The notes under the pieces were generated by a model. The model was not told where the DNA came from, did not search any database, and worked only from the letters and a program-made list of their open reading frames with translations. From contig NZ_NMQW01000001.1 in assembly GCF_002234615.1 (NCBI RefSeq), positions 90,995 to 154,994 on the forward strand: a stretch of DNA of 64,000 nucleotides, read 5' to 3'. The translations under genes were made by a program, and so were the position numbers. Source of the stretch: Paenibacillus rigui (lineage in GTDB: Bacteria > Bacillota > Bacilli > Paenibacillales > NBRC-103111). This document shows, piece by piece, positions 37,060 through 46,014 of the stretch (within the stretch, counting starts at the first letter, position 1; every line of letters starts with the position of its first letter).

Positions 37060-37242
37060 TTAAATCTTAATATCCAGCGACTTACCCAAATAAGGGTGAC
37101 TGGCTTCTGCAAATCCTTGCAGCAGCGCGTTGACTTGGGATTCTTGGCCATCCATCGTCTTCTTCAGTAGAGATACATTGACGGCTTGCTGTAAACCGAC
37201 GGATCCGCCGGCAGCAGAAAGTAGGGAGCTCACGCTATCCAT
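37060..37242 (-). CDS. yjfB: YjfB-family putative motility protein
   Basis: A 60-residue Ser/Ala/Gln-rich helical protein matching the YjfB family: SLLSAAGGSVGLQQAVNVSL, LKKTMDGQESQVNALL, ending with HPYLGKSLDIKI. AGGAGGTGAG is the ribosome site. In Bacillus the homologue is linked to the motility regulon. A sigma-D-like promoter (GCCGATAA) stands in front here, and agrees with that. Its exact role is unknown. Confidence 0.85.
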   Translation of the reverse strand: MDSVSSLLSAAGGSVGLQQAVNVSLLKKTMDGQESQVNALLQGFAEASHPYLGKSLDIKI

Positions 37243-37287
37243 GCTACTTTCTCACCTCCTACATTTTTTGTCATTCATGCAGGATTA

Positions 37288-37315
37288 TTATCGGCTTTCC
37301 TTCGTTCAAGCGTTA
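37288..37315 (-). promoter_or_regulatory. Sigma-D-like (flagellar) promoter of yjfB
   Basis: On the minus strand TAAC (37315-37312), 16 bp, GCCGATAA (37295-37288). The sigma-D consensus is TAAA-N15-GCCGATAT, so the -10 element differs by one base. It lies 45 bp before the yjfB start. Confidence 0.65.
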
Positions 37316-37386
37316 GCCCTTTCTAACGACAAGACCTTTATTGAAGCCTCGGGTCCAAGACTCCCCCGCCGCTTGACATGTTCCCC

Positions 37387-37794
37387 TTATTTCTTCATCG
37401 AGCGAAGCGCTTCGCGGAATTGATCATCCGCCTTTTGCACTGGTGGCACAGGGCTGGGGGTCTCTTCCGGTTCCCCTGAGTTTTCCTCTTTGCGCCCCGT
37501 TTCATTTACTGAATGAAATGTTCGGAGTGCCTCGCGGTACTCCAAATCAGTGGTCTTGTCCTTATCCGTCCTCGGCGTACGGACAGCATCCGCAACTAGC
37601 GTGCCGTGGCTGCGGGCGTCCTCCACCAGCAGCCTGGCATCATCAGAGGCCTTTTCCTGCACGCTCTCCACGAGGGGAGGAGCGTCTTCTGGCTCGGCCT
37701 GTGCCTTCCTGTGCTTGGCATCCATCCTGAGATTATAAATAATCAGGAAAACAAGACCTACAATTGCAATGACGCCAAAAATGATATATTGCAT
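37387..37794 (-). CDS. Single-pass membrane protein, unknown function
   Basis: A 135-residue protein: one N-terminal membrane helix (YIIFGVIAIVGLVFLIIYNL), then a long acidic, Pro- and Glu-rich hydrophilic tail likely to be disordered. A short motif occurs twice in the tail: EYREALRTFHS (about 83-93) and QFREALRSMKK at the very end. This suggests two equal docking segments. I do not recognise the family. It starts at ATG 37794; the gene order is flavodoxin, this gene, yjfB on the minus strand. Confidence 0.7.
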   Translation of the reverse strand: MQYIIFGVIAIVGLVFLIIYNLRMDAKHRKAQAEPEDAPPLVESVQEKASDDARLLVEDARSHGTLVADAVRTPRTDKDKTTDLEYREALRTFHSVNETGRKEENSGEPEETPSPVPPVQKADDQFREALRSMKK

Positions 37795-37826
37795 AGCGCT
37801 TGCACCCTATTCATTGTTTAATGTGT

Positions 37827-38369
37827 TTAATTCTTTACCATAGCAAGTGTGACTTCGGCTACCCGATGACCCAGAGCGCGGCCAAGGGCCAGATCGTTGC
37901 CGGAAGGCAGATTCGGGGGATCATCCGGTGACGTCTCGACCGGACAGGTTACGCCGACGCCATAGTAAGAGCCGTATAGCGCATTCTCCGGGAGGTTCCC
38001 CGGCAGCCCGACGATAATCATCCCCTGATGAAGCATAGGAGTGATCAGACTGATCATTGTTGCTTCCAGTCCTCCGTGAACGGTGGCTGTCGTACAAAAC
38101 ACCGCACCCACTTTATTAATCAGCTTGCCATGCGCCCACAAATAACCGAGCCGGTCAATAAAATGCTTCATCCCGGCGCTAATCGTTCCGAAATGTCCGG
38201 GGCAGCCCCAAATGATGGCATCTACATCGGCCAAATCCTCCGGTTTCGCTTCATACACATGACGCAGTGTCACCTCGGCAAATTTGTGGCTGTCGGCTCC
38301 TTCATATACAGCCTTGGCCAAAGCCTCCGTATGTCCGTTCTCGCTATCATATACCACATAAATTTTCAT
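37827..38369 (-). CDS. Flavodoxin-family NAD(P)H:quinone oxidoreductase-like protein
   Basis: A 180-residue flavodoxin-fold protein, WrbA-like. It has the FMN phosphate loop ([20 protein letters not shown]), the second FMN loop ([19 protein letters not shown]) and the third ([13 protein letters not shown]). It may reduce quinones or serve as an FMN reductase; the substrate cannot be read. ATG 38369 is chosen because it begins the fold at the expected distance, though GGGAGG lies 12 bases upstream. It is divergent from the HlyD/MFS exporter pair. Confidence 0.85.
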   Translation of the reverse strand: MKIYVVYDSENGHTEALAKAVYEGADSHKFAEVTLRHVYEAKPEDLADVDAIIWGCPGHFGTISAGMKHFIDRLGYLWAHGKLINKVGAVFCTTATVHGGLEATMISLITPMLHQGMIIVGLPGNLPENALYGSYYGVGVTCPVETSPDDPPNLPSGNDLALGRALGHRVAEVTLAMVKN

Positions 38370-38558
38370 GACCTTGTTGTTCCTCCCTTGCATCCACATC
38401 CATCGTCTTTTTCAATGTCCCCTTAAGCTTTCTAAAATATGAGGGCATCTCCAAAATGTTTTGGCCCGAATCTCTTTTCCAGTAAACACTGCATAATCCA
38501 AATCGCCTTCGGGGAAAATGTTTGCAGACAAAACATCAATCCTTTGGAGGGAATGTTC

Positions 38559-39221
38559 ATGAGCAAGGTGATCCTGGTAAATATTCTCGTCCTGATCCTG
38601 ATCCTGGGCGGAGCAGGCGCTTCCATTTACTATTACAATCGTTCGATTAACTATGTAACGACGGATAACGCCAAGATTGACGGACAGCCCGTCACAATCG
38701 CCGCTACAACCTCTGGACAATTAACCGAATGGTCAGGTCAAGTAGGCAAGCAGTACCGCTCCGGAGATAAGGTCGGCGCGATTCAGCTGCCGTCCACTAC
38801 TGCAGCGGGAACAACGGCGGCTCCGGCAAAGGTCGAGCTCTCCTTCCCTGTGGATGCCACCATCGTTCAGCAGTCCGTTGTGCCTAACGCTTTCGTGGCG
38901 ACCGGAACCTCATTGGCCCGTGCTTATGATCTGAGTCACCTATGGGTCACAGCCAATGTGGAGGAAACACGGATTAACGATATCAAGGCGGGTCAAACCG
39001 TCGACGTCTATGCGGACGCGTTTCCGGGAACGACCATTACAGGGCATGTGGACAAAGTCGGTCTTGCCACTGCCGCTTCTTTTTCCCTGCTGCCTTCGTC
39101 CAACACTACGGCAAACTATACGAAGGTTACGCAAGTCATTCCTGTCACGATTACGCTGGACGGTTATAACGGCTTAGCCCTCGTCCCGGGGATGAACGTT
39201 TCGATACGAATTCACATCTAG
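38559..39221 (+). CDS. Short HlyD/EmrA-type membrane-fusion protein
   Basis: A 220-residue protein with one N-terminal membrane anchor (ILVNILVLILILGGAGASIYYY), the typical YVTTDNAKIDGQPVTIAATTSGQL beginning of an EmrA-like barrel, and a C-terminal beta-barrel (GQTVDVYADAFPGTTITGHVDKVG). The long coiled-coil hairpin of Gram-negative EmrA is missing: the lipoyl halves are joined by a short loop (TTAAGTTAAPAKVE). That suits a cell without outer membrane. ATG 38559 follows GGAGGG. It is 15 bp upstream of the MFS gene, its partner. Confidence 0.87.
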   Translation: MSKVILVNILVLILILGGAGASIYYYNRSINYVTTDNAKIDGQPVTIAATTSGQLTEWSGQVGKQYRSGDKVGAIQLPSTTAAGTTAAPAKVELSFPVDATIVQQSVVPNAFVATGTSLARAYDLSHLWVTANVEETRINDIKAGQTVDVYADAFPGTTITGHVDKVGLATAASFSLLPSSNTTANYTKVTQVIPVTITLDGYNGLALVPGMNVSIRIHI

Positions 39222-39236
39222 CTGGGGGGAACAAGC

Positions 39237-40772
39237 ATGGAGAACATATCCATCGGCCGAACGCTTACCGTTCTTATGGCCGGAGCTTTTATATCCATAC
39301 TGAATCAGACCCTCATCAATGTGGCGATTCCTCATCTGATGTCGGACTTCAACGTATCCGCCACAACCGTCCAATGGCTTTCGACAGCCTATATGCTCGT
39401 AAACGGCGTGTTGATCCCTATCTCAGCCTACCTTATCGAGTCCTATGGGACGAGGTCCTTGTTCCTGTTTGCGATGATCTGCTTTACGCTAGGGTCCGCG
39501 GTGTGCGGCATTGCCCCCAGCTTTTCGATTATGATGATCGGACGGGTGATTCAAGCCGTAGGCGCCGGATTAATTATGCCGCTGATCACGAACATTTTTC
39601 TGGCGGTCTTCCCTCCGGAAAAACGCGGCTCCGCCATGGGCACCATGGGCATTGTCATGATTTTCGCCCCGGCTATCGGCCCTACCTTATCGGGATGGAT
39701 CGTACAAAACTACACTTGGCGCATTTTGTTCTACATGATGATTCCTCTAGGGGTTCTCGATATACTGCTTGCCATCAAATGGCTGAAAAACGTCACCAAG
39801 CTGTCCTATCCGAAGCTGGATACGGCCGGCGCTATCTTCTCGACCATCGGCTTCGGCGCTTTGCTGTACGGCTTCAGCGAAGCCGGGAGTAAAGGCTGGA
39901 CTAGCCTGGAGGTGATGTCGATGCTCGTGATCGGCATTATCTTTATCGTCATGTTCATAGTACGTGAATTGACCTCTTCCGAGCCGCTGCTGGAATTCCG
40001 CGTGTTCAAATATGATGTGTTCACCCTGTCGACTGTCATCGGCTCTTTCACCAATATGGCAATGCTTGGGGCAATGATTCTGCTGCCGATTTACTTGCAA
40101 AATATTAAAGGCTTTACGCCCTTGCAGTCCGGTTTGCTCATGCTGCCGGGAGCCTTGCTCATGGGCGTCATGTCGCCTATAGCCGGAGCTTTATTCGACC
40201 GGATCGGCGCAAGACCGCTTGCCATTATCGGACTGGCCATTACTGCTTTTACAACATGGGAATTCAGCAAACTGACGATCGACTCGACCTATGCCCATAT
40301 GATGGTGCTGTATACGGCCCGCATGTTCGGCATGTCCATGCTGATGATGACGGTTCAGACCGCCGGCCTCAATCAACTGCCTCCACATCTCGGCAGCCAT
40401 GGAACCGCCATGTCCAATACGATGCGGCAAATCGCCGGCTCCATTGGCACGGCGCTGCTCGTCACCGTCATGTCCACCCGGACTACGCTGCATTTGGCCG
40501 ATTACTCCAACACGATCACGACTCATGATCAAGTGCTGATGGAGAACATCAACCAATACGGACAGCAGCTGGCTGCCGCCACGGGCGCCCCCGCTCCATC
40601 CGGGCTTACCTTGGCTGTTCAATCGTTGTACAGCCAGGCCGCTACCCATTCGACCATTAATGGCATTAACGATGCGTTCATCGTCGCCACCTTTATTACT
40701 TTAGCCGGCCTTTTCTTCTCCCTGTTTTTGAGAAGGGCGCCGCATGCCTCCGTACCGAAGGTGCAGGAATGA
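39237..40772 (+). CDS. DHA2-family (EmrB/QacA) drug:proton antiporter
   Basis: A 511-residue protein with fourteen predicted membrane helices. Motifs: LVNGVLIPISAYLIESYGTRS (motif A type), IGRVIQAVGAGLIMPLITN (motif B with the conserved Arg), MIFAPAIGPTLSGWIV (motif C of antiporters). Ribosome site GGGGGG. Together with the short adaptor upstream it is an EmrAB-like exporter in a monoderm background. It ends at a long two-sided terminator. Confidence 0.93.
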   Translation: MENISIGRTLTVLMAGAFISILNQTLINVAIPHLMSDFNVSATTVQWLSTAYMLVNGVLIPISAYLIESYGTRSLFLFAMICFTLGSAVCGIAPSFSIMMIGRVIQAVGAGLIMPLITNIFLAVFPPEKRGSAMGTMGIVMIFAPAIGPTLSGWIVQNYTWRILFYMMIPLGVLDILLAIKWLKNVTKLSYPKLDTAGAIFSTIGFGALLYGFSEAGSKGWTSLEVMSMLVIGIIFIVMFIVRELTSSEPLLEFRVFKYDVFTLSTVIGSFTNMAMLGAMILLPIYLQNIKGFTPLQSGLLMLPGALLMGVMSPIAGALFDRIGARPLAIIGLAITAFTTWEFSKLTIDSTYAHMMVLYTARMFGMSMLMMTVQTAGLNQLPPHLGSHGTAMSNTMRQIAGSIGTALLVTVMSTRTTLHLADYSNTITTHDQVLMENINQYGQQLAAATGAPAPSGLTLAVQSLYSQAATHSTINGINDAFIVATFITLAGLFFSLFLRRAPHASVPKVQE

Positions 40773-40785
40773 GGTAATTCACGCA

Positions 40786-40862
40786 AAAAAAGAGCCGCTG
40801 CTCTCCAGGATTACCGGAACGATTGACGTTCGCTTTCTGGAGGCAATGGCTCTATTTTTTTT
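40786..40862. terminator. Long bidirectional terminator between convergent exporter genes
   Basis: AAAGAGCC..TGC.CTCCAG pairs with CTGGAG.CA..GGCTCT around a long loop containing GAACGATTGACGTTC. A and T runs flank both sides, so it serves the MFS gene and, less directly, the MATE gene. Confidence 0.8.
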
Positions 40863-40884
40863 CTTCATAGAGAAAACCTTTATC

Positions 40885-40940
40885 GGAAGCTTTTCAAGAT
40901 GAGCGACCGCGTTAAGCGGTTGGTTTTATTGCCATGTGGT
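40885..40940. repeat. Dispersed repeat copy, internally shortened
   Basis: Blocks TTTTCAAGATGAGC, ACCGCGTTAAGCGGTTGG, TTTTATTGC and ATGTGGTAAAA match, in the same order, the fuller copy at 53185-53290 (TTTCGAAGTTGAGC, ACCGCGTTCAGCGTTGGG, TTTTATCGC, ATGTGGTAAAA). The middle part of the other copy is absent here. There is no coding content. Confidence 0.65.
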
Positions 40941-40955
40941 AAAATCCGGACCGTA

Positions 40956-42365
40956 CTATCCTGCAGCTGCTTTGCTGCCGACGGCCTTCAGCATTTTGGC
41001 TTCCTTCCATTTGCCGAACCGGTAGTATAACAGATTCAGCGTTGCAGCGATCAGGAAGCTGACCGGAAAGCTCCACCAAATCGCATCAAACCCAGACGCA
41101 TGACTCAAATAGATCGCAAGCGGATTACGGACAACCAGCAGAGCGATGAAGGAGATGACCAGAGGCACGATGACCGCTCCCGATGAACGAACGACCCCTG
41201 CCACCACATTAAAAATGCCGAACAAAATAAACGACCACAATGTAATATTGTTGATGTGAATACCGAGCTCGATCGCTCTGCCATCCGTTGGAAGGAAGAG
41301 CCCCAGCGCTTCGCGGTCAAACAGATGAATCAACAGCACGAGAAGCCCGGTGAGTCCCACGTTAAAAGCAACCCCGGTCCATGTTATCCGGTGAACACGG
41401 CTCCATAGCCCTGCACCGATATTTTGCGCCGCCATTGATGTCACCGCACCGCCGATAGCCATGGCAGGCATTTGAATATAGCTGGAAATTTGGGTCGCTA
41501 CACCAAACGCAGCCGCCGCTTCCGAGCCGTAGGAATTTACAAGATGAATCAGAAATAAATTGCTCATCGACACAACAACCATATTCAGGCCCATCGGGAG
41601 CCCCTTCTGGATCAGAGCGCGGATAATCGTGAAATCGAGGCGCAGCATGTGAACATCCTGCCGTGTAATTCGCAAAAAATACTGTTTGCGGTACAGATAC
41701 ACAAGAAGCAGCACCAGGCTGATCAGCTGCGCAATAAAGGTAGCTACCGCTGAGCCCGCAATCCCGAGCTTTGGAAACGGTCCTATCCCGACGATGAGAA
41801 GCGGATTGAGCAGGACATCCAGCGCTGCCGACAGCAGCAAAAAGTAGAACGGGGTCTTCGCATCCCCTGAGCCGCGGAGAACGGCCATGATCAGGTTGAA
41901 GCCGAACATAAACGGAATGCCGGCAAACATAATCCGGGTGTAGGAGACAGCCAATGCTTTGGCATCCGGAGGGGTATTCATCCAATCCAGAATAACGGGG
42001 GAAAATAGAACGCCGATCAAGCCGACGATCAGAGCGAGAAGAGCGAAGAACACGGTGCTTGTCCCCACAACCTTCTTGGCCTCGTCTACCCGCTTCGCAC
42101 CCAAATTTTGACCGATAAGAATGACGGCCGCCATAGCGATTCCAAAGATCGCACTGATTAGCAGGAACATGATGATGTTGGCATTCGAGGTCGCAGCCAA
42201 GGCCTGCTCTCCCAGAAACTTCCCTACCCAGATCGAGTTAATCGAGCCGTTGAGGGACTGCAGTACGTTGCCCAGCAGGATCGGCAAGGAAAACAAAAAT
42301 AGCGTTTTGGCGATCGGCCCTTCCGTGAGCAACGGTCGGCCGGCTTTTTTATCAGACGGGTTCAT
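40956..42365 (-). CDS. MATE-family efflux transporter
   Basis: A 469-residue, twelve-helix MATE protein. Landmarks are LFLFSLPILLGNVLQSLNGSINSIWVG in the first half, VLRGSGDAKTPFYFL, and ALIQKGLPMGLNMVVVSMSN in the second. It starts at ATG 42365, seven bases after AAGGAG. Compared with the MATE gene at 8150 it belongs to another subgroup (long C-terminus, different helix 1). It stands alone: two tRNA genes lie upstream and the MFS gene is convergent. Confidence 0.92.
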   Translation of the reverse strand: MNPSDKKAGRPLLTEGPIAKTLFLFSLPILLGNVLQSLNGSINSIWVGKFLGEQALAATSNANIIMFLLISAIFGIAMAAVILIGQNLGAKRVDEAKKVVGTSTVFFALLALIVGLIGVLFSPVILDWMNTPPDAKALAVSYTRIMFAGIPFMFGFNLIMAVLRGSGDAKTPFYFLLLSAALDVLLNPLLIVGIGPFPKLGIAGSAVATFIAQLISLVLLLVYLYRKQYFLRITRQDVHMLRLDFTIIRALIQKGLPMGLNMVVVSMSNLFLIHLVNSYGSEAAAAFGVATQISSYIQMPAMAIGGAVTSMAAQNIGAGLWSRVHRITWTGVAFNVGLTGLLVLLIHLFDREALGLFLPTDGRAIELGIHINNITLWSFILFGIFNVVAGVVRSSGAVIVPLVISFIALLVVRNPLAIYLSHASGFDAIWWSFPVSFLIAATLNLLYYRFGKWKEAKMLKAVGSKAAAG

Positions 42366-42423
42366 GCACACGCTCCTTCATGCTGATTTTAACCACGCAA
42401 AAGCTCAAAACAGCTGCCTTAAA

Positions 42424-42451
42424 AAACAAAAAAAACCTTACATAACAAGGT
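42424..42451 (-). terminator. Terminator of the Glu-Leu tRNA unit
   Basis: On the minus strand ACCTT pairs with AAGGT around a 7-nt loop and runs into eight Ts, about 22 bp beyond the tRNA-Leu 3' end. The short stem makes it only moderately strong. Confidence 0.65.
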
Positions 42452-42472
42452 CTTCGTACATTAAAAGTATAA

Positions 42473-42555
42473 TGCGGTTGAGAGGACTCGAACCTCCACG
42501 AGCGTACGCCCACCACCCCCTCAAGATGGCGTGTCTGCCATTCCACCACAACCGC
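42473..42555 (-). tRNA. tRNA-Leu (anticodon GAG)
   Basis: Acceptor GCGGTTG pairs with CAACCGC, discriminator A. The anticodon stem CCATC/GGTGG encloses TTGAGGG (anticodon GAG, codon CUC). A long variable arm (GGGCGTACGCTCG) and the GGTTCGAGTCC T-arm confirm a class II tRNA. The CCA end is not encoded. Confidence 0.95.
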
Positions 42556-42608
42556 GCATTAAGGATTACACAAAATAAAACGAGGGATATGAAATTCTCA
42601 AATTAAAA

Positions 42609-42683
42609 TGGTGACCCGTAGGGGATTCGAACCCCTGTTACCTCCGTGAAAGGGAGGTGTCTTAACCCCTTGACCAACGGGCC
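42609..42683 (-). tRNA. tRNA-Glu (anticodon TTC)
   Basis: Acceptor GGCCCGT pairs with ACGGGTC. Anticodon stem CCTCC with GGAGG encloses CTTTCAC, anticodon TTC. The T-arm is GGGGTTCGAATCCCC. The 3' CCA is encoded. It lies 53 bp upstream of tRNA-Leu on the same strand. Confidence 0.96.
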
Positions 42684-42856
42684 GCATATGGATGCTAAAA
42701 CATGGCTGCTTTTTAGCGACAAGTGTTATTATATCTGATGCATTGAAGATTGACAAGTCTTTTTTTCGTCTTTTTTCGCAGTTCATTTAGACCATTCTTC
42801 TATGTTATGCTGTTTGCATCATTTACCATTCTTACCGAAGCGAGGTGAACCCGCCC

Positions 42857-43792
42857 ATGCTCATTCATAATCTGCAGGACGGTCATGTTACTGAGCAAGA
42901 GACCATCCGCAAGCCTCTGGAGCAAGAGGTCGGTTGGGTGCATTTACTGAAGCCCGAGCCGGCCGAAGTGATGCGAGTCGTAGGCGAGGTGTTCCATTGC
43001 CACCCCTTGGTGGTGGAGGATTGCACGAAGCTGAATCAACGGCCCAAGCTGGATCGATACAAAGACCATATTTATATCAGCTTTTACGCTGTTGTCGGAC
43101 CGACCTTAACCCCGATTGAAATGGGGATCATTGTTGGAGCGAATTACGTCATCACGGTAAGCAAGAAGCATCTTCCGTTTATGGAGAATTTGAAGGAAGA
43201 GCTGTTGAACGTCCAAGACCGGATGGGGCATCCGGGTATTATTTTGCACCGCCTGCTGGACCGTTGTGTTGATGAATATACAGCCTTTACGAATCAGCTG
43301 GAGGACCGGGTGGACAAGATGGAGCGAAGCATCTACCGCAACCCTTATATTCATGTGTCCCGCGAAATTTTCCAGCTCAAAAGGTCCCTGCATACGCTGC
43401 GCCGGATCATTGTCGACGAAAAAACGATTATCGGCACGATCAGCCACCAAAATTTCCCTTATACACGCAATGAGTTCGATGTGTATTTCATCGATATTTA
43501 CGATCATATCTCCCGGGTTGTCGATTCGCTTGATATGTACCGTGAATCACTTAGCGGGCTGCTGGAGTTGCAGATGGGCATGAAGTCCGACCGGATGAAT
43601 ACGATTATGAAGACGCTGACGATTATCAGCTGCATCTTTTTACCGCTCACGTTTATCGTCGGCTTGTACGGGATGAATTTCAAAAATATGCCTGAGCTGA
43701 ACTGGGAATTTGGCTATGCCTACGTATGGATCCTACTGATTACCGTCGGAATCGGCATGTGGCTTATTTTTAAATGGAAAAAATGGATCTGA
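42857..43792 (+). CDS. CorA-family magnesium/divalent cation channel
   Basis: A 311-residue protein with a large cytosolic N-terminal domain, a long helix rich in charged residues, and two C-terminal membrane helices. The pore signature YGMNF (in VGLYGMNFKNMPELN) lies after helix 1. It transports Mg2+, Co2+ or Ni2+ down the gradient as a pentamer. The start is ATG 42857; the GTG at 42845 is part of the GCGAGGTG ribosome site. It stands between the tRNA genes and the convergent phosphorelay genes. Confidence 0.93.
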   Translation: MLIHNLQDGHVTEQETIRKPLEQEVGWVHLLKPEPAEVMRVVGEVFHCHPLVVEDCTKLNQRPKLDRYKDHIYISFYAVVGPTLTPIEMGIIVGANYVITVSKKHLPFMENLKEELLNVQDRMGHPGIILHRLLDRCVDEYTAFTNQLEDRVDKMERSIYRNPYIHVSREIFQLKRSLHTLRRIIVDEKTIIGTISHQNFPYTRNEFDVYFIDIYDHISRVVDSLDMYRESLSGLLELQMGMKSDRMNTIMKTLTIISCIFLPLTFIVGLYGMNFKNMPELNWEFGYAYVWILLITVGIGMWLIFKWKKWI

Positions 43793-43826
43793 TCCTCCCC
43801 AAGCCAAGCTGCTTCTTGCTTTCCCG

Positions 43827-44981
43827 CTATGCGGGGGCGCCTTGGTTTCTTCGCTTCCACTGCTCGTGCCATGCAACAATGTGCGGCTCCGGTGCTTCGT
43901 TCAATTCCGAGGACAGCAGGGATGCCAACGATTTGAACTGTTCCTCCACACCGGGGCGGTTGCCCATCGCATCGTACATTTGCATCAACTGATAATAACT
44001 GTGCCCTACGTAAGGCTGCCACGCTTGTATTTTGTGGTACAACGAGATCGCTTCCGAGGTTTCCCCCGCTGCAAAGCAATAGTCGGCCAACGCTGTGGCA
44101 TGGTTAAGCCAGAGCATTTTCAATCGCTGCCGCTCGCTTTCCGCCCACCAATAATCGCATTCCTGCAAGTAATCGCCCCGATACAAATCCATGAGAGCTT
44201 TATGTGCGGCTAGGTTCTCCTCTCCTATGGCTTGAGCGTCAACCACTCCCTTCTCCCATTCCTCCGAATCCACAATGACACCGGTTGTTTCCAGTCGATA
44301 TCCCTCGTCTCCATTGCATACCCGCATATAATCCTTCAAGGATGCCAAGGTTTTGCGCACCTGATATACCGATGTGTACAAATGGGTCGATGCCTTCATG
44401 TAGTCCAGCTCAGGCCAAAGCAGCTCAATCAAGGTATCCTTATGCACCGGCTGGTTCCGATGATGAAACAAATAGGCAAACAGTTCCTGCGTCTTCGTCG
44501 TCCGCCAGCGGATGAATAGGGTCTCTTGGCCGGACAGCTCGAACTGCAAATTTCTGAGCAGCCGGATCATCAGGCTTGGTGCCTCCCCCTCAGCTGGTAA
44601 AGTGTCCTCACGAGAAGCCGGGGGAGCAGGCTTTTGCAGCCGCTTTAACGTCTTTAACAAGCGCTCCCTCCGGACAGGCTTAAGTAAATAATCTACAGCC
44701 TGAAGCTCAAAGGCTTGCACCGCAAAGTCGTTGTAGGCCGTAACGAAGACAATATGCAAATCCGGCAGCGATTGAAGCAAACGTTCAGCAACCTGGATTC
44801 CGCCTAGCTCCGGCATATCCATATCGAGAAACACCACGTCCGGACACGCCTGAATAACGGCCTCTATGCCGCGCAGCGGGTTCACAAATTTGCCTGCAAC
44901 CTCAACCTCTCCGGTATCTGCCAGCATTCTGCCCAAGCTATCTAACGCAAGCTGCTCGTCATCTATTAATATAGCTTTCAA
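43827..44981 (-). CDS. Response regulator with winged-helix and BTAD domain
   Basis: A 384-residue protein. REC domain (1-118) is complete: LIDDEQ acidic pair, phospho-Asp in VVFLDMDMPE, Thr in VFVTAYND, Lys in LLKPV. A winged-helix region (about 135-225; TKTQELFAYLFHHRNQPVHKD, LYTSVYQVRKTL) and a bacterial transcriptional activation domain (BTAD, about 240-375) follow, as in SARP-type activators. The start is TTG 44981 after GGGGGG with eight bases between. It lies 22 bp downstream of the kinase gene, so it is the probable output protein. Targets are unknown. Confidence 0.9.
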   Translation of the reverse strand: MKAILIDDEQLALDSLGRMLADTGEVEVAGKFVNPLRGIEAVIQACPDVVFLDMDMPELGGIQVAERLLQSLPDLHIVFVTAYNDFAVQAFELQAVDYLLKPVRRERLLKTLKRLQKPAPPASREDTLPAEGEAPSLMIRLLRNLQFELSGQETLFIRWRTTKTQELFAYLFHHRNQPVHKDTLIELLWPELDYMKASTHLYTSVYQVRKTLASLKDYMRVCNGDEGYRLETTGVIVDSEEWEKGVVDAQAIGEENLAAHKALMDLYRGDYLQECDYWWAESERQRLKMLWLNHATALADYCFAAGETSEAISLYHKIQAWQPYVGHSYYQLMQMYDAMGNRPGVEEQFKSLASLLSSELNEAPEPHIVAWHEQWKRRNQGAPA

Positions 44982-45003
44982 ATTTGCTTCCCCCCATTCC
45001 CGG

Positions 45004-46014
45004 CTAGCCGACCGGCATCTTAGGCATCCTGATTTCCACGGTTGCGCCCTCTCCAGCCTTCTGCAGGATCAGCATCCCGCTGCCGAACATTTGCTTCAGT
45101 CTACGATTAATATTTTTCAAACCGACTCCCTCAATATCACAGGATAACAGGGAAGTCCACTGCTCTTGGGTCAACCCCGCTCCGTTATCCCAAACTTGTA
45201 CGATCACATCATAAGGCTCCACTTGTATTCGGATTCCGATTTCCCCGCCCTCGATCCGTTTCAATATGCCTTGCCGGATGGAGGTCTCTACGATCGGCTG
45301 GAGTGTTAACGGCGGAATCCGATAGGGCAAATATTCAGGCACATCATAATGTACCTTTAACCGGTCACCGAACCGGGTCTTCTCGATATGAAGATAGGAG
45401 CGTACCAGCTGCAATTCTCTTTGCATCGAGGTCAACGGCTCCAGATTATTGAAGGAAAAGCTTTCACGCAGATAGCTTCCGAATTCCGCAACCAGCTCTT
45501 TCATCCGCTCCAGATCCGATTCGCTTAAAGAAGCGATGGAATTCAGCGTATTAAACAAAAAGTGCGGTTTAAGCTGCGCCTGTAAAAATGCCAGCTCCGT
45601 ATGAATCCGCTTGACCACCGATTGTTTCATATGCAGCAGCGTGCGGACTCGTGCCTGAAGCTCTGATGAATGAAACGGCTTCGCCAAAAAATCGTTAGCT
45701 CCGGCCGAAAAAGCCGCAACTGCATCCTCGTTCCTCCCGGAAGCCGTTAGCATCAGCACCGGAAGCTCGAATAAGGAGTGAAGCTCCCTTAAGCGGCGGC
45801 ATATTTCCAGTCCCGAAATGTCCGGCAGCATGAAGTCCAGTATGACCAAATCCCACTTCCATGCTTTGCGCAGCTCACGAAGGGCCGATTGTCCATTCAA
45901 AACCGTGGTGGTCCCTGCCCATTCCGGATCCAAAAGATTTTGGATCCTAAGCGGCTTGACTGGCTCATCCTCAACAATGAGGATATGGGTTCGGTCATTA
46001 AAATTCCAATACAT
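45004..46014 (-). CDS. Soluble REC-first histidine kinase (LytS-type catalytic part)
   Basis: A 336-residue cytosolic protein without membrane segment. Residues about 10-125 are a full REC domain (VEDEP, phospho-Asp in LVILDFMLPD, LMLTASG, LAKPF). The rest is a His_kinase/HATPase part: phospho-acceptor QLKPHFLFNTLNSIAS and G boxes VWDNGAGLT and GVGLKNINRRL. The N box reads LQPIVETSIRQG instead of the usual LxPxVENAxxHG, so the Asn that binds Mg-ATP is Thr here. Its start overlaps the end of the CheY gene by 17 bp, and the regulator gene follows, forming one operon. Confidence 0.9.
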   Translation of the reverse strand: MYWNFNDRTHILIVEDEPVKPLRIQNLLDPEWAGTTTVLNGQSALRELRKAWKWDLVILDFMLPDISGLEICRRLRELHSLFELPVLMLTASGRNEDAVAAFSAGANDFLAKPFHSSELQARVRTLLHMKQSVVKRIHTELAFLQAQLKPHFLFNTLNSIASLSESDLERMKELVAEFGSYLRESFSFNNLEPLTSMQRELQLVRSYLHIEKTRFGDRLKVHYDVPEYLPYRIPPLTLQPIVETSIRQGILKRIEGGEIGIRIQVEPYDVIVQVWDNGAGLTQEQWTSLLSCDIEGVGLKNINRRLKQMFGSGMLILQKAGEGATVEIRMPKMPVG

